Shown piece by piece: positions 12,520 through 24,213 of a stretch of 64,000 nucleotides of DNA. How positions within the stretch are numbered: the stretch's first letter is position 1; each line of letters starts with the position of its first letter. The notes under the pieces were generated by a model. The model was not told the origin of the DNA, searched no databases, and saw only the letters and a program-made list of their open reading frames with translations. The position numbers were made by a program, and so were the translations under genes. This DNA comes from Megaustenia siamemsis (Eukaryota; Mollusca; Gastropoda; Stylommatophora; Ariophantidae), in contig JAVIAB010000049.1 of assembly GCA_032433765.1 (NCBI GenBank), positions 18,247,169 to 18,311,168 of the forward strand, in the 5' to 3' direction.

Positions 12520-12915
12520 GAATTAGCGCTTTAGTGTAGGATTCTTGTGTTGTTTTTGACAGTGTTTTGAAATGATAGATCTGTATATGTCTACCTTCTG
12601 TGTGTTTCTTCTAGTGTAAGTTGTATAACGCCGTTCTTGATTGTATGATTGTGTTTGCATTCGTAGAATATGTGTTCTTCCGTTTCTTGTATGTTTTCGT
12701 CTGCAAAGTTGGCACTTGGCAGTATGTCCTGATATGTGAGCTTCTCTTTCTGTTTGGGGTGTCATGCTGTATATGAGTCTGTATATGACTTACCTTGCTT
12801 TGGGGAGTCATGTGTGGATTGTGAAGTTTTGAGAAGGTGCTGGTGTAGTCTGTGAGAAAGTGGCCAGGAAATCTGGCAAGTGTAGCATTACGGTGTCCCA
12901 GCATGAGAACGGAGA
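12520..12915 (-). mobile_element. LINE 3'-end remnant with terminal zinc knuckle
   Basis: On the minus strand, about 12657-12716 reads C-x2-C followed, after a frame change, by ETEEHIFYECKH, the C-C-H-C arrangement found near the C-terminus of many RNase H-bearing LINEs. Flanking frames are broken. Upstream coding-like sequence extends to about 12915 but is weaker. Confidence 0.45.
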
Positions 12916-13233
12916 TAGAAGGCAGCAACGGCGGAGATAACAGGGTTGGTTACACGGAATGTGGATCACGCAGTCTTGGGAACCGACTCTCAAAGTAATG
13001 CAACAGAAGATTGATAGAGAATGTCCTGCAGCAGAGTGGATGCAGCTCCTGGCGACTCCAATAATGGGAAAATGCCATAAAGATAGTTTTCAGACAGATC
13101 CGGTCACAACTCCTTGTCACTGATATTTTACTTGATTTGCTATTTGTCTCTTTTGAGAAAATGCATCTCCTTTGTCTTTTGTACATTCAAGTTGATTGCA
13201 CGAATTTATATATCTGAAATAATGAGAACATTT

Positions 13234-13467
13234 AAAGTAAAGTAAAGTACCCCCCGTCACGCCAAGTGGCGTATAGGGAGGAAATATGGTGTTAGTGACC
13301 CTATATTTTACAGACCTTCAGCACATGATTTTTGGGGTAATGTGGTCGGTATTACGCCCGTGCTGCTTTTACTTTCCCAGAAAAAATCCGGTACCCATTT
13401 AAGGCTGGGTGAACCCGGAGCCGCCGTGGTAAGCCAACCGCCTATCGATTGCGCTAACCGGACACCC
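13234..13467 (-). mobile_element. tRNA-derived SINE with 13-bp TSD
   Basis: Reverse-complement copy of the family at 8871-9129, sharing the GACCACATTACCC and GGTCACTAACACCATATTTCC blocks. Its 3' tail (low-coordinate side) is a CTTTA-type repeat. A perfect 13-bp TSD, AATGAGAACATTT, lies at 13221-13233 and 13468-13480. Confidence 0.9.
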
Positions 13468-13610
13468 AATGAGAACATTTGGTGTTGACAAATTAATTAT
13501 TTCAAAACAGAACGTGTCAAATTTGAGACAATTTTTGAAGAAAAAACAATTATAATTACTAGTATTATTCTATAAAACATCATTCATGCATTGATTAATA
13601 AGCCACTAGT

Positions 13611-14092
13611 TTGGAGCCACGGTGGCTGACTGGTTATGTAAACAGTGCTCGATTAGAAGGATCTAAGTTCTATTTCCAGAAGTGGATATTTTCGGACCGA
13701 CAAGGCTTCAATCTTCACTCGGTCTGTGTAAATGGGTATTTTTTTTTTCCGGGAAGTATAGACGGCCTGGAGTGATACCGACCAGTTCACTAAACATTTG
13801 TCTTGTCATGGAAACATATGGTCACTAACACTATATTCCACACATGCCTAGCAAGGCAGGGAAGTATAGACGGACTGGAGTGATACCGACCACCTCACTA
13901 AACAATTTTGCCTTGTCATGGAAACATATGGTCACTAACACCATATTCCACACATGTATAGCAAGGCAGGGAAGTATAGACGGACTGGAGTGATACCGAC
14001 CACCTCACTAAAAACAATTTGCCTTGTCATGGAAACATATGGTCACTAACACTATATTACACACACGCCTAGCAAGGCAGGGAAGTGAACCG
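13611..14092 (+). mobile_element. SINE of the same family with a triplicated 3' part
   Basis: The head GAGCCACGGTGGCTGACTGG and the body match the other SINEs. The 3' part (GAAGTATAGACGG to AGCAAGGCAGG, about 109 bp) starts at 13753 and is repeated at 13861 and 13971, with a partial fourth start at 14082. So the tail of the SINE has been tandemly amplified in place. Confidence 0.75.
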
Positions 14093-14125
14093 TAACTTTT
14101 ACTTGTTAGCTTTACTAGAAGCGTC

Positions 14126-14326
14126 ATTGTGTGTGTGTGTGTGTGTGTTGTGCGTGCGTGCGTGCGTGCGTGCGTGTGTGTGTGCGTGTGTGTGTGTGTG
14201 TGTGTGTGGTGTGTGTGTGTGGGTGGTGTGTGTTGTGGTGTGTGTGTGGTGTGTGTGTGGTGTGTGTGTGTGGTGTGTGTGTGGTGTGTGTGTGGTTGTG
14301 TGGTGTGTGTGTGGTGTGTGTGTGGT

Positions 14327-14394
<68 letters not shown>

Positions 14395-14408
14395 TGTCTG
14401 TCTGTCTG
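14126..14408. repeat. (TG)n/(CA)n microsatellite
   Basis: About 280 bp of TG dinucleotides interrupted by TGCG, TGGTG and finally TCTG units. Alternating purine-pyrimidine tracts of this length can adopt Z-DNA. Open frames across it are artefacts. Confidence 0.97.
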
Positions 14409-14825
14409 TCTGTGTCACAATTTGAAACCACTCCCATAAAATATACATTTTTGAATGGGCAAAATGTTGTAGACTCAGGTCATCTTCACACATTAAAGCT
14501 GCAAACGTTTCAATGTTGGAAGTAAAATGCCACTTTAAGATTGAAACAAGCAGCTGTGCCGTAGCTTTGACTTTAGAACGGAATGGCTTCACTACAGTCT
14601 GGGCACCTCCATATCTGTTCAGTCAGCAACCAACAAAATGTCCATCTCGATCGTTCATACTTTTCCATAGAACACGCTGAGTTCTTCTCTCAAAATGGTG
14701 TGCCACTTGATGCATAGAAAACTGTGTAATATTGAACGCGCTGAACTCTGTACAAAAGGCGTGCTGCTCATAATGGACACACCCGAGTCACTGTAACGTC
14801 CGTCACAAGCAGCATAACTCTATGT
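14409..14825. other. No gene recognised
   Basis: Non-repetitive sequence between two arrays. No coding signal found on either strand. Confidence 0.4.
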
Positions 14826-15700
14826 GTCAGCGACAAAACCGTGGACTTAAGATTAGTAAGCATGTCACAACAATAGTCGCTGTCCCAACAAGCGACAAAA
14901 CCGTGGACTTAAGATTAGTGAGCATGTCACAACAATAGTCGCTGTCTCAACAAGCGACAAAACCGTGGACTTAAGATTAGTGAGCATGTCACAACAATAG
15001 TCGCTGTCCTCAACAAGCGACAAAACCGTGGACTTAAGATTAGTGAGCATGCCACAACAATAGTCCGCTGACCCAACAAGCGACAAAACCGTGGACTTAA
15101 GATTAGTGAGCATGCCACAACAATAGTCGCTGACCCAACAAGCGACAAAACCGTGGGACTTAAGATTAGTGAGCATGCCACAACAATAGTCGCTGTCTCA
15201 ACAAGCGACAAAACCGTGGACTTAAGATTAGTGAGCATGCCACAACAATAGTCGCTGACCCAACAAGCGACAAAACCGTGGACTTAAGATTAGTGAGCAT
15301 GCCACAACAATAGTCGCTGTCTCAACAAGCGACAAACCGTGGACTTAAGATTAGGGAGCATGCCACAACAATAGTCGCTGTCCCAACAAGCAACAAAAAC
15401 GTGGACTTAAGATTAGTGAGCATGCCACAACAATAGTCGCTGTCCCAACAAGCGACAAAACCGTGGACTTAAGATTAGGGAGCATGCCACAACAATAGTC
15501 GCTGTCCCAACAAGCGACAAAACCGTGGACTTAAGATTAGTGAGCATGCCACAACAATAGTCGCTGTCTCAACAAGCGACAAAACCGTGGACTTAAGATT
15601 AGGGAGCATGCCACAACAATAGTCGCTGTCCCAACAAGCGACAAAACCGGTGGACTTAAGATTAGTGAGCATGCCACAACAATAGTCGCTGTCCCAACAA
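14826..15700. repeat. 62-bp minisatellite, about 14 copies
   Basis: Units contain CGACAAAACCGTGGACTTAA and AGCATGCCACAACAATAGTC and recur at 62-63 bp spacing (14831, 14893, 14955, 15018, 15081, 15143 and so on). Copies are more than 95 percent alike, differing by single bases. Confidence 0.95.
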
Positions 15701-15899
15701 AGGAAGTCAGGCCACCACTTCCGTGAGACACTTGATCCAACCGCGGTTCAGCTTGTGGCAAATTTTTTACTTGAAAACAGACATCATACACCCAGTACCA
15801 AGCAAGGGCGAGGTCTGTTTACCGTTCTACTAAACTCAAGAGCCAGTGGCACTGCAGCACTATCTCATCTCGTGGGCACGCGAAATTCATGTCACGGGA

Positions 15900-15975
15900 G
15901 AGGGAGAGAGGTAGTTTAAAATCGTAATATTAAGAGAAAGAGAGAGGCAGTTTAAAAATCCTAACATTAAGATAT

Positions 15976-16020
<45 letters not shown>

Positions 16021-16062
16021 AAAACAGATGCAGTTTAATATATTAAACATTAAGATATAGAT

Positions 16063-16101
<39 letters not shown>

Positions 16102-16217
16102 GGTAGTTTAAAATCATAACATTAAGAGAGAGAGAGGCAGTTAAAAATCCTAACATTAAGAGAGAGAGAGCGAAAGAAAGAGATGCAGTTTAATATATTA
16201 AACATTACGATATAGAT

Positions 16218-16267
<50 letters not shown>

Positions 16268-16340
16268 AAAATCTAGCAGTAATATATAGAGATCGAGATT
16301 AAAATGAAGGAGTTAAGAGAGTTGAGAAAGTTTTATATAT
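15900..16340. repeat. GA, TA and GAGA-TTTAAA compound simple repeats
   Basis: (GA)n runs near 16070-16095 and 16218-16264, a (TA)n run near 15974-16019, and several rough units of AGAGGCAGTTTAAAAATCCT separated by them. Confidence 0.85.
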
Positions 16341-16859
16341 ATTTCTAGCATCAAAAGTTAACCATTTAAAAATCCTAGAATGACCAGAGAGACAATTAAA
16401 ATACAAGCACGATGTGAAAAGCATATTATAATATTGGTATGAAAGAGATACAGTTTAAAAATCCTACTATTAATAAAGAAACAGTTAGAAATACTAAAAA
16501 GAAAAATAAAAGCAGCTTAAAATAATGTTATGAAAAGAGAGATAGACAATTACATCTCAAGCATTAAAGTAGTGAGAGACAGTCATTCTTTTTTATTTTA
16601 TTTTTAACTGAGAATCAAGTTCAGAATAATTGATCAAACTTGAAGAATAAAGTGTAATATGGGGTGTTTATAATGTCGCTAAATAGTGACTTGATCAATA
16701 TTCTTGAAATGAAATCACCGATTGATGAAATTGACATCACATTCTGTGTCCACAATACCGTCACAAACATAACACAGTAAGTCGCTATTATATTCTCGGT
16801 TTCATTGCTGAAGGGAAACAATGGAAACATGATATATATTTTTTTAATACGTCTTTGGT

Positions 16860-17805
16860 AATGATAGCAAATATACTGAAGAAGTTATTCAACAATTTGT
16901 GTTGAAATGTCCAGACTCACAAGTCTCCCACCGCAATGAGGCTATGACTCTGATTGACAATTTTCGTGCTACGGGTAGTGTTGTAGATGCATACGGATCT
17001 GGAGGGCCTTCAACTTCAGAAGACACAGAACTTGATATGCAAACCAGAATTACAATGAGCCCTAATAAATCTTTAAGGTGGTTGCCTCAACATGCAAATT
17101 TTTTCCAATGAATACCGTCCACAAGGTTCTGAAGTGTTAGCTGCACTATCGTCCATACAGATTAATTGAATCGTCTTAATTGCATGCAAGAAATTGTGTA
17201 TCCAGATTGAACTACTGCATGTGGGTTCAGAACCTTATCTCTGAACAAGGTGATGAAGTCCTTGACGTGACACTCTTCACTGATGTGGCACGGTTTTCAT
17301 CTCTCCGTTTGCGTCAACAAATAAGGACAACCGTTATGTAGAGCAGTAAAAAAGACAAACCGCATGAATTACTTCAAGTACCGCTTTAACGTTCAGAAAG
17401 TCGTATGCGGATAATTGGGAAACATTTTTTTCAATGCAAAAATCAACGCAGACATTACCGTACTTTAATGCTGTAATCATTCATAGGCCCACCTTACAGA
17501 GCGGGAAATTAAAGAAGCTCGGTTTTCGGCAGGATGGGGCAACCGCACACACATCCGCAATAACATCACTTACTTATTAGGAAAGCGTATTTGCAAATCG
17601 CATTATTTCACTTGTAATCTGGCCTGCTCGCTCACCAGACCCAACCCCGCCTAATTATTATCTGTGGGGGTGAGCTGAAAAGAAATGTTTATCGAATATT
17701 CTGAGGACAGATAATGACCTGAAGGCAGAAATCGTCACCACAGACAACAAATATCACTGGTCATTATCCAGAAGGTTTTTGAAGACAAACACCAGGCATA
17801 CCAAG
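16860..17805 (+). pseudogene. Tc1/mariner-superfamily (DDE_3-like) transposase relic
   Basis: The N-terminal part shows a helix-turn-helix region ending in NFRATGSVVDAYGSGGPSTS (about 16950-17010), followed by SPNKSLRWLP. After frameshifts and stops, the catalytic half is seen near 17520-17700 as FRQDGATAHTS and later IWPARSPDPTPPNYYLWG, the D and final-D/E regions of this superfamily. Multiple stops and indels make it inactive. It runs directly into the LINE relic that follows, and the 3' quarter is repeated at 20213-20355. Confidence 0.75.
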
Positions 17806-17809
17806 ATTT

Positions 17810-18870
17810 TGTTAAGCTCCTACTGCCCATACCAGAACAGACTCCCTTAACAGAAGAGTCAGGATTGTCAAAACAAATACGTACAGAAGTGAAAGGAATA
17901 CTTGACAAGGATGAACAGAATAACCCTCAACGTAAAACAATAACTCTGTTTCTTGGATGAAGAATACCCACAAGACCTAGGGATTCGTGTATACACAGAT
18001 GGGTCAGTACAGAATGCAGTAAAGAATGGGTGAGCAGTTGCATACATAGAATACCCAAATAACACTAGTGATATGGATAAATAGCACAGGGAATACTGTC
18101 ACACGATGCAGAAACCAAGCAATAAAGTTGGCAATAGAAAATCTGCTGAACAGTAATTTTAGCTCACAGCCTGTAGTGTTTTTGACAGATACAGGATCAG
18201 TACTCCAAGCAATGCAATCCAGAAAATTGCAACTCTGCAGACCTTTTTGACTGAACTCTGCAAACATCACAGGATTGCCCGGTAGAATACCAGGAAACGA
18301 GAGAGCAGATCAGCTGGCAAATGAAGGTGAAACAAGCACCAACCAACTGCACCGGTTACATACCGTCATAGTAAAAGATAATCAAATTAATCAGGAGACA
18401 ACATGCCCCAAATCAGGATACTTTTTCATAATATGAATAGATGGAAGGAAGTTATCCTTATACGCATTAGAACAGAGCATAATCGACTCCACAGTCACGT
18501 GTATACAAAAATTCAAGATCGGTACCTCAACTACATGCACATGTGGACAGGCGCCCCAGACAGCGGAACGAATATTTCAAGAATGCACTGATATGGTAGA
18601 CTGAGGAAAGTCCACTTATACCATTAATACAATACTACAGACAAGACTATATGCACAAATGCAAGAATGACAAAAGACGGTAACATACAGAAACGACATT
18701 GCAGATATAAACAATACTTCAGGCGAACGAAAGATAGATACATAGATCCAGAATGTTCTCGAAAATATTAAGAGACAAGTCTCAGAATGTCTTGAGGCCT
18801 GCAGTGGATATTTTGAACACATGCTGTGAACACAACTCCATCGTGTGAACAACTTCTTTATATAGCCTTG
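17810..18870 (+). pseudogene. RNase H-domain LINE ORF2 C-terminus, copy 1
   Basis: A linker (LPIPEQTPLTEESGLSKQIR) leads to an RNase H domain with VYTDGSVQNAVKNG near 17987, an AIKLAIENLL helix near 18120, FLTDTGSVLQAM near 18178, and a PGNERADQLAKEG-type end near 18290-18325, each in shifting frames. A cysteine-rich tail (CTCGQ-like, then AERIFQECT) follows near 18540-18590. It is unfit to code. The same block is repeated in copy 2. Confidence 0.8.
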
Positions 18871-19574
18871 TTTTCTTAGTTGACATTTCAGTAACTAAGA
18901 TAGATAACTTTTAATTTTTAAAAGGAATTATAAATAATTGATATTTGCAACTACAAATTAAGGAAGATACATTTCTTTTAGTTTGGTTCTTCAGAAATTA
19001 ATCATTTCTTATTGAATTTTGCAAAAGAACGTGCACAGTTAATGATCATTTTTTTCGGGAAGACAATATGCATATGAATGACACTGTAGACAATTTACAA
19101 TATACTGAAATAGCAAGAATTGTTTCTATTAATCTAACAGGAGTTGCTTCCCTTTTAACAAAGAGGACGGCTTTCTATTTCTAAAGCAGATAAGAAATAT
19201 ATTAACATTTTCATCAATAATTCAATGGTAGAAAATTTGTTGCATTTAAGTTTGATATATTAGGACGACCGTCCCTGTAAATATTACGCAAACATTTGAA
19301 TATATATTCTTCAAAGAATTATTTGTTTTCTTAGCTGATAATCAACTGATTAAAGTTTCTAAGCATTTTTATACAATACACATGCAAAAGAAGTTAATTT
19401 ACAAAAGTAACCGACGCTGTATCATCAATTCACTGTAGTGTCTAGATAGAAGAGATAATTTGTTAGAGAGAGGTATCAATAACACAATGAAAATACTATG
19501 CAGTTGAAATTTCAAATTTGTAGTAGAAAAAGGGAGGGGAGTTGAAGATAGACAACTACACGAAATTCATGTCA

Positions 19575-20160
19575 CTGGAAGAAGGAGAGAGGCAGTCTAA
19601 ATTTCTAGCAGTAATAGATAGTGATTAAAATGTAAGAGTTCAGAGAGTTGAGATAGTTTATATTTCTAGCAGTAATAGATAGTGATTAAAAGGTAAGAGT
19701 TCAGAGAGTTGAGATAGTTTATATTTCTAGCAGTAATAGATAGTGATTAAAATGTAAGAGTTCAGAGAGTTGAGATAGTTTATATTTCTAGCAGTAATAG
19801 ATAGTGATTAAAATGTAAGAGTTCAGAAAGTTGAGATAGTTTATATTTCTAGCAGTAATAGATAGTGATTAAAATGTAAGAGTTCAGAGAGTTGAGATAG
19901 TTTATATTTCTAGCAGTAATAGATAGTGATTAAAATGTAAGAGTTCAGAGAGTTGAGATAGTTTATATTTCTAGCAGTAATAGATAGTGATTAAAATGTA
20001 AGAGTTCAGAAAGTAGAGATAGTTTATATTTCTAGCAGTAATAGATAGTGATTAAAATGTAAGAGTTCAGAGAGTTGAGATAGTTTATATTTCTAGCAGT
20101 AATAGATAGTGATTAAAATGTAAGAGTTCAGAAAGTAGAGATAGTTTATATTTCTAGCAT
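19575..20160. repeat. 61-bp minisatellite, about 9.5 copies
   Basis: Units containing TATTTCTAGCAGTAATAGAT and TAAAATGTAAGAGTTCAGAG recur every 61 bp. A single-copy diverged version of the unit exists in copy 1 near 16268-16350, so the array arose in copy 2 after or during the duplication. Confidence 0.95.
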
Positions 20161-20212
20161 TAAAAGATATCCATTAAAAAAACCAAGAATGATCAGAGAG
20201 ACAGTTTAAAAT

Positions 20213-20355
20213 AACCCCGCCTAATTATTATCTGTGGGGTGAGCTGAAAAAAAAAAGTTTATCAAATATTTTAGAGACAGATAATGACCTGAAGGCAGAA
20301 ATCGTCACCCTGAGCCGATAATATTACCGGTCTTTATCCAGAAGGTATTTGTATG
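20213..20355 (+). pseudogene. Mariner transposase 3' fragment, copy 2
   Basis: Begins inside the transposase (AACCCCGCCTAATTATTATC) and matches 17648-17800. It is the remnant left after the 1.25-kb deletion of copy 2. Confidence 0.75.
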
Positions 20356-20359
20356 CAAA

Positions 20360-20612
20360 CACAGACATATCAAGAGTTGTTAACATTCTACTGCCCATAC
20401 CGGAACAGACTACCTTAACAGAGGAATCTGGATTGTCAATACAAATACGTACAGAAGTGAAAGGAATATTCGACAAGCAGTAATAGAATAATCAACAGCA
20501 TAAAACAACCACTTTCAGTTTCCTGAAGAATACACATACGACCTATGGATTCGTGTGTACACCTATGGGTCAGCACAGAATGCAGTAAAGAATTGGGGAG
20601 CAGTTGCCTATA
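20360..20612 (+). pseudogene. RNase H LINE relic, copy 2, 5' part
   Basis: Matches 17812-18040, up to GGGGAGCAGTTGC in the first RNase H strand, where the nested LINE interrupts it. The rest continues at 22286. Confidence 0.8.
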
Positions 20613-22285
20613 TCTATCTATTGACCTTTCGAGCCGTAACCGGCCCATAGGGCGTAGACCAAGATACACCTTCTCCTATATGAATTTTTTTTCTAGCAGT
20701 TTTCTTTTAAAGATATTTTATCAAATCTCGCCATCTGTCTCTGTTCTGTGCAAGCAGTTCTATCTCATTGAGGGAGCCGATTCCTGCTGCTCTTGCCTCT
20801 CTCATCAATGTTCTTCTCAGTGTCTCCCTGGGTCTTCCTCTTTTTCTTTTACCTGTTGTTTCCCATATGAGGGCTTGCTTTGCTATTCGATTATTATCTC
20901 TTCTCATCACATGTCCAACGTATGACCATCGTCTTTTCTTTATTACTGAAGATATTAGTGGTTGATTGGCGATTTCTCTAATTTCCTCGTTTGTTTTGAA
21001 TTCGTTCCATTCTATACCAAGTATTTTCCTTAGACATTTATTTTCGAATGCGTTCAACTTTGTTTCTATATCTCTTGTTGTTTTCCAGCTTTCACACGCA
21101 TACGTAAGGGTTGATAGTACATTTGATTTGAATAGCCTAGTTTTGTGTTTGTGCTAATGAGTTTTGATTTCCACAACTTTTCAAGGCTTCTGAAAGACAT
21201 TGCTGCTTTAGCCAGTCTGATTCTAATTTCTTTGCTCGTATCCCCTTCTCGATCAATGTGACTTCCAAGATAGATAAAGTGATCGATCTCTTCTACTGGT
21301 TTGTTTTCCATGTATATTTTGTCACTTGTTGGAATTAAACTTTTCATGACTTTAGTCTTTTCATGATTGACCTCAAGCCCAATTTTGCTGGCTATTGATG
21401 ATAGTTCATTTGTGTTTTCCTGCATCGTTTTTATCTGACTGCTGATGAGAACTATGTCATCAGCAAAGTCGAGGTCCTCCAAATGGTCTCCTTGTATCCA
21501 TTCGATGCCTTTATTACCAGTGCAGCATTTCTTCATTATGAATCCATAACAATTCCAAATAACAAGGGCGATAAAATACATCCTTGTTTAACCCCAGTTT
21601 CTATTGGGAAACATTCGCTCAGTCCTTCCTCTGTTCGAACTGCACATGTGTAACCATCATACATGTCTTTGATAATATTTATGATTTTTGATGGTAAGCC
21701 ATATTGCTTCAGAATTTTCCACAAAGAATCTCTATGAATACTATCAAATGCTTTTTTGAAGTCGATGAAGTTAAGTACAAAAGGTTTTTGCTTTTCAATG
21801 TGTTCCTCCAATATAAGTCGTAGAGTGAAATGTGGTCAAGACAGCTTCTCCCTTTTCTAAACCCAGCCTGTTCTTCACGCATCACTGTATCTATTGAATC
21901 CTTTATTCTATTTAGGATGATTTTACAGAATAACTTTGAGGCAACTGACAAAAGTGTCACGCCTCTCCAGTTGTTACAATCTCTAAGATTGCCCTTTTTT
22001 GGGATCTTAACAATGATTCCTTTTTTCCATTTATGAGGCGTCTTCTCTGTTTTCCAAATGATGTTGAACATTTTTTGGAGATGTATTAAATTATGGCTAT
22101 CAATTGCCTTGAGGATCTCAGCTGTTAACTTATCCTCTCCAGCAGCCTTGTTATTGGTCATTAGCTTTAAGGTGGTTTCTATTTCACTCAAGGTGAAGTC
22201 ATCTAAATTTACATCTAATTCTGCTGCTGGTGTTTCAGCTTCAAAATCTATTAAACTGTGAGGTAGTGGACGGTTAAGAATTTAT
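20613..22285 (-). mobile_element. RTE-like LINE, 5'-truncated, nested insertion
   Basis: A minus-strand LINE inserted into the copy-2 RNase H relic. Comparison with copy 1 gives the empty site. The flanks end CTATATCTAT (about 20608-20617) and begin TATGTCTATA (about 22284-22293), suggesting a short imperfect TSD around TATCTAT. The 3' end on the low-coordinate side finishes in ATAG-type repeats. It is a different subfamily from the 5040-8260 LINE. Confidence 0.85.
20707..22260 (-). pseudogene. LINE reverse transcriptase, frameshifted
   Basis: The minus strand encodes the pre-RT linker (ETTLKLMTNNKAAGEDKLTA), the RT finger and palm blocks (NWRGVTLLSVASKLFCKIIL, EEQAGFRKGRSC, FIDFKKAFDSIHRDSLWKIL, TGVKQGCILSPLLF), the catalytic DFADDIVLIS with FADD at 21456-21467, a YLGSHIDREGDTSKEIR block, and a C-terminal GHVMRRDNNRIAKQAL region. 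Frame changes occur near 21800, 21560 and 21060. Domain order and motifs fit RTE-clade LINEs. The copy is relatively young but cannot give one continuous protein. Confidence 0.85.
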
Positions 22286-23115
22286 GTCTATATAAAGTAC
22301 CCAAATAACACTAGTGATATAAATACAAAAGCAACAGGGAAATATTATCACAATTACGATGCAGAAATGCAAGCAATAAAGTTGGCAATAGAACAACTGC
22401 TGAACAGTAATCTTAGCCCACAACCTATAGTGTATTTTTGACAGATGCAAGATCAGTACTCCAAGCACTGCAATCCAGAAAATTGCCACATCTGCAGACC
22501 TTTTTACAGAACTCAGCAAACACCACAGTATTGCCCGGCAGTGGTCCCATCTCACTGTGGAATACCAGGAAACGAGAGAGCAGATCAGCTGGCAAAAGAA
22601 GGTTAATATGCACACAACCAGATGCACCGGCTACATACCATCATAAGAAACATATAATAAATTTAATCAGGAGACAACATGCCCTAAATAGGGATATTTT
22701 CATAATATGAATAGATGGGAACAAGTTATCATTATACGCATTTGAACCGGGCACTATCGACAATCGACAGTCAGATGTATACAAAATTCAAAATCTATAA
22801 CTCAACTACATGTACATGTGGACAGTCACAGGCGGAACGTATATTTCAAGAATACACTGAATATAGTAGACTGAGTAAAGTCCACATATCCCATAGATAC
22901 AACACTACAGACAAAACTATATGGACCCCTGCAAGAATGACAAAAGATGGTAACATTTATACAGGAAACGACATTGCAGATATAAACAATATTTCATTCG
23001 ATCGATAGATAGATATATAGATTAGGAAGGTTTTCGAAAATAGTAAGAGACAAGTCTCAGAATATCTTGAGGCCTGTGCAGGATATTTTGAACACATGCT
23101 GTAAACAGAGCTTCA
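22286..23115 (+). pseudogene. RNase H LINE relic, copy 2, 3' part
   Basis: Continues the interrupted RNase H domain: KYPNNTSDIN, AMQAIKLAIEQLLNS, SVLQALQSRKLPHLQTFLQN and PGNERADQLAKEG-like sequence near 22563-22605, then the cysteine-rich tail TCTCGQSQAERIFQEYT near 22811-22862. It matches 18040-18870. Several stops. Confidence 0.8.
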
Positions 23116-23620
23116 TCGCATGAACAGCTTCTTTACCTAATACAAGCCAGCCAACAGCAGTAGTATCTAGATGAATAACACAAATTTTGTATACAATTTC
23201 ACGTAATTTTAAAAATATGTTCACTGCACTGGACTTTATACAGCATCGTTTTTTTTATTTAATACAGAAGTTGACTTTTCTGTGAGCAAAGGAAGATAAC
23301 TTTTAATTTTAAGAGAAATTATAAATAATTAATATTTGTAACCACAAATTAAGGAAAGGTACGTCTCTTTTAATTTGATACTTTAGCATTTGCAATGTCA
23401 TATAGAAATTTTTTATATGTTGTACATTTTCTATGAAAATTTTTTTCTGGGAAACAATATTCATATGAATAAAAGTTTTGACAATTTGCAATTACAATAT
23501 ATCGACATATAAAGAATACTTAACTGTTATCTAACATGAGTTGCTTCCCTTATAATAAAGCATGATAATTTTCAATTTCTAAAGCATATAGTTTATATTA
23601 ACATTTTCATCAACAATTCT

Positions 23621-23955
23621 CTCTCTCTCTGCGTTCAGGACTCAATCAGAGTAAGGATTCCAGACTCTCAAAGTCAGCTGTCAGGTTAAGTGTGTTGTTC
23701 GCCCCCACAGACAGAACATCACAATTAGAGTCTGTCAGATCCACTCTGACTGAACACCCGTTAATACGTTGCACTGTGTTCTGCGACAGTGGCCCAGTGC
23801 ATCCGATTTCAGCCAGCATTTTATTCGGGTGTGCTTTCCCTAGCCTTTGATTGTCCCCAATCTTCCTGCAAGGCAGCAGATTGTCTTTTCTGTAGGGGGA
23901 TTCTGGCCTTAGATGGTCGGCCCTCCCAGGTTTACGAGCACCATCTGCCCGACAA
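23621..23955 (-). repeat. 340-bp dispersed repeat with (GA)n tail, copy 1
   Basis: The reverse complement matches 33404-33772 at about 90-95 percent without internal indels until near the tail. It starts CAGATGGTGCTCGTAAACC and ends in GCAGAGAGAG. It is absent from the paralogous site in the first duplication copy (near 19210), which proves insertion. A T run of 18 at 23967-23984 lies just outside. It was probably mobilised by a LINE. Class unknown. Confidence 0.75.
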
Positions 23956-24213
23956 CAGTAGAACATTTTTTTTTTTTTTTTTTGCATTTAAGTTCGATAT
24001 GTTAGAACGAACCATGCCTGTAACTATTATGCAACATTTAAATATATATTCTTCAAAGAAGTATTATATTTCTTAGTTGACAACTTATATATTATAATAT
24101 TTTTTAGCTTTCTAACTGTTTAAAGTTTTTAAACATTTTTATAGATCACAGGTCTAAAGAAGTTAATTTACAAAATTAGCTGATGCTGTCTCATCACTTC
24201 ACTGTAGAGTCTA

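Larger units (their letters stand above)
15878..19445 (+). repeat. Segmental duplication, copy 1
   Basis: The segment begins at CGAAATTCATGTCAC and ends near TTCACTGTAGTGTCTA. It aligns in the same order with 19558-24212, about 112 bp further on. It holds simple repeats, a mariner transposase relic, an RNase H-bearing LINE relic and AT-rich flank. It keeps about 1.25 kb (16400-17648) that copy 2 lacks. Confidence 0.85.
19558..24212 (+). repeat. Segmental duplication, copy 2, with deletion and insertions
   Basis: Aligns with 15878-19445 from CGAAATTCATGTCAC to TTCACTGTAGAGTCTA. Relative to copy 1 it lacks 16400-17648. It carries an expanded 61-bp array (19575-20160), a nested LINE (about 20613-22285) and a 340-bp repeat (about 23621-23955). 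The Tc1/mariner element at 24214 begins exactly where the homology ends. Confidence 0.85.

Noticed and set aside
14085..14592. Cys/Val and Thr/His-rich open frames
   Set aside because: Translations of the TG/CA microsatellite.
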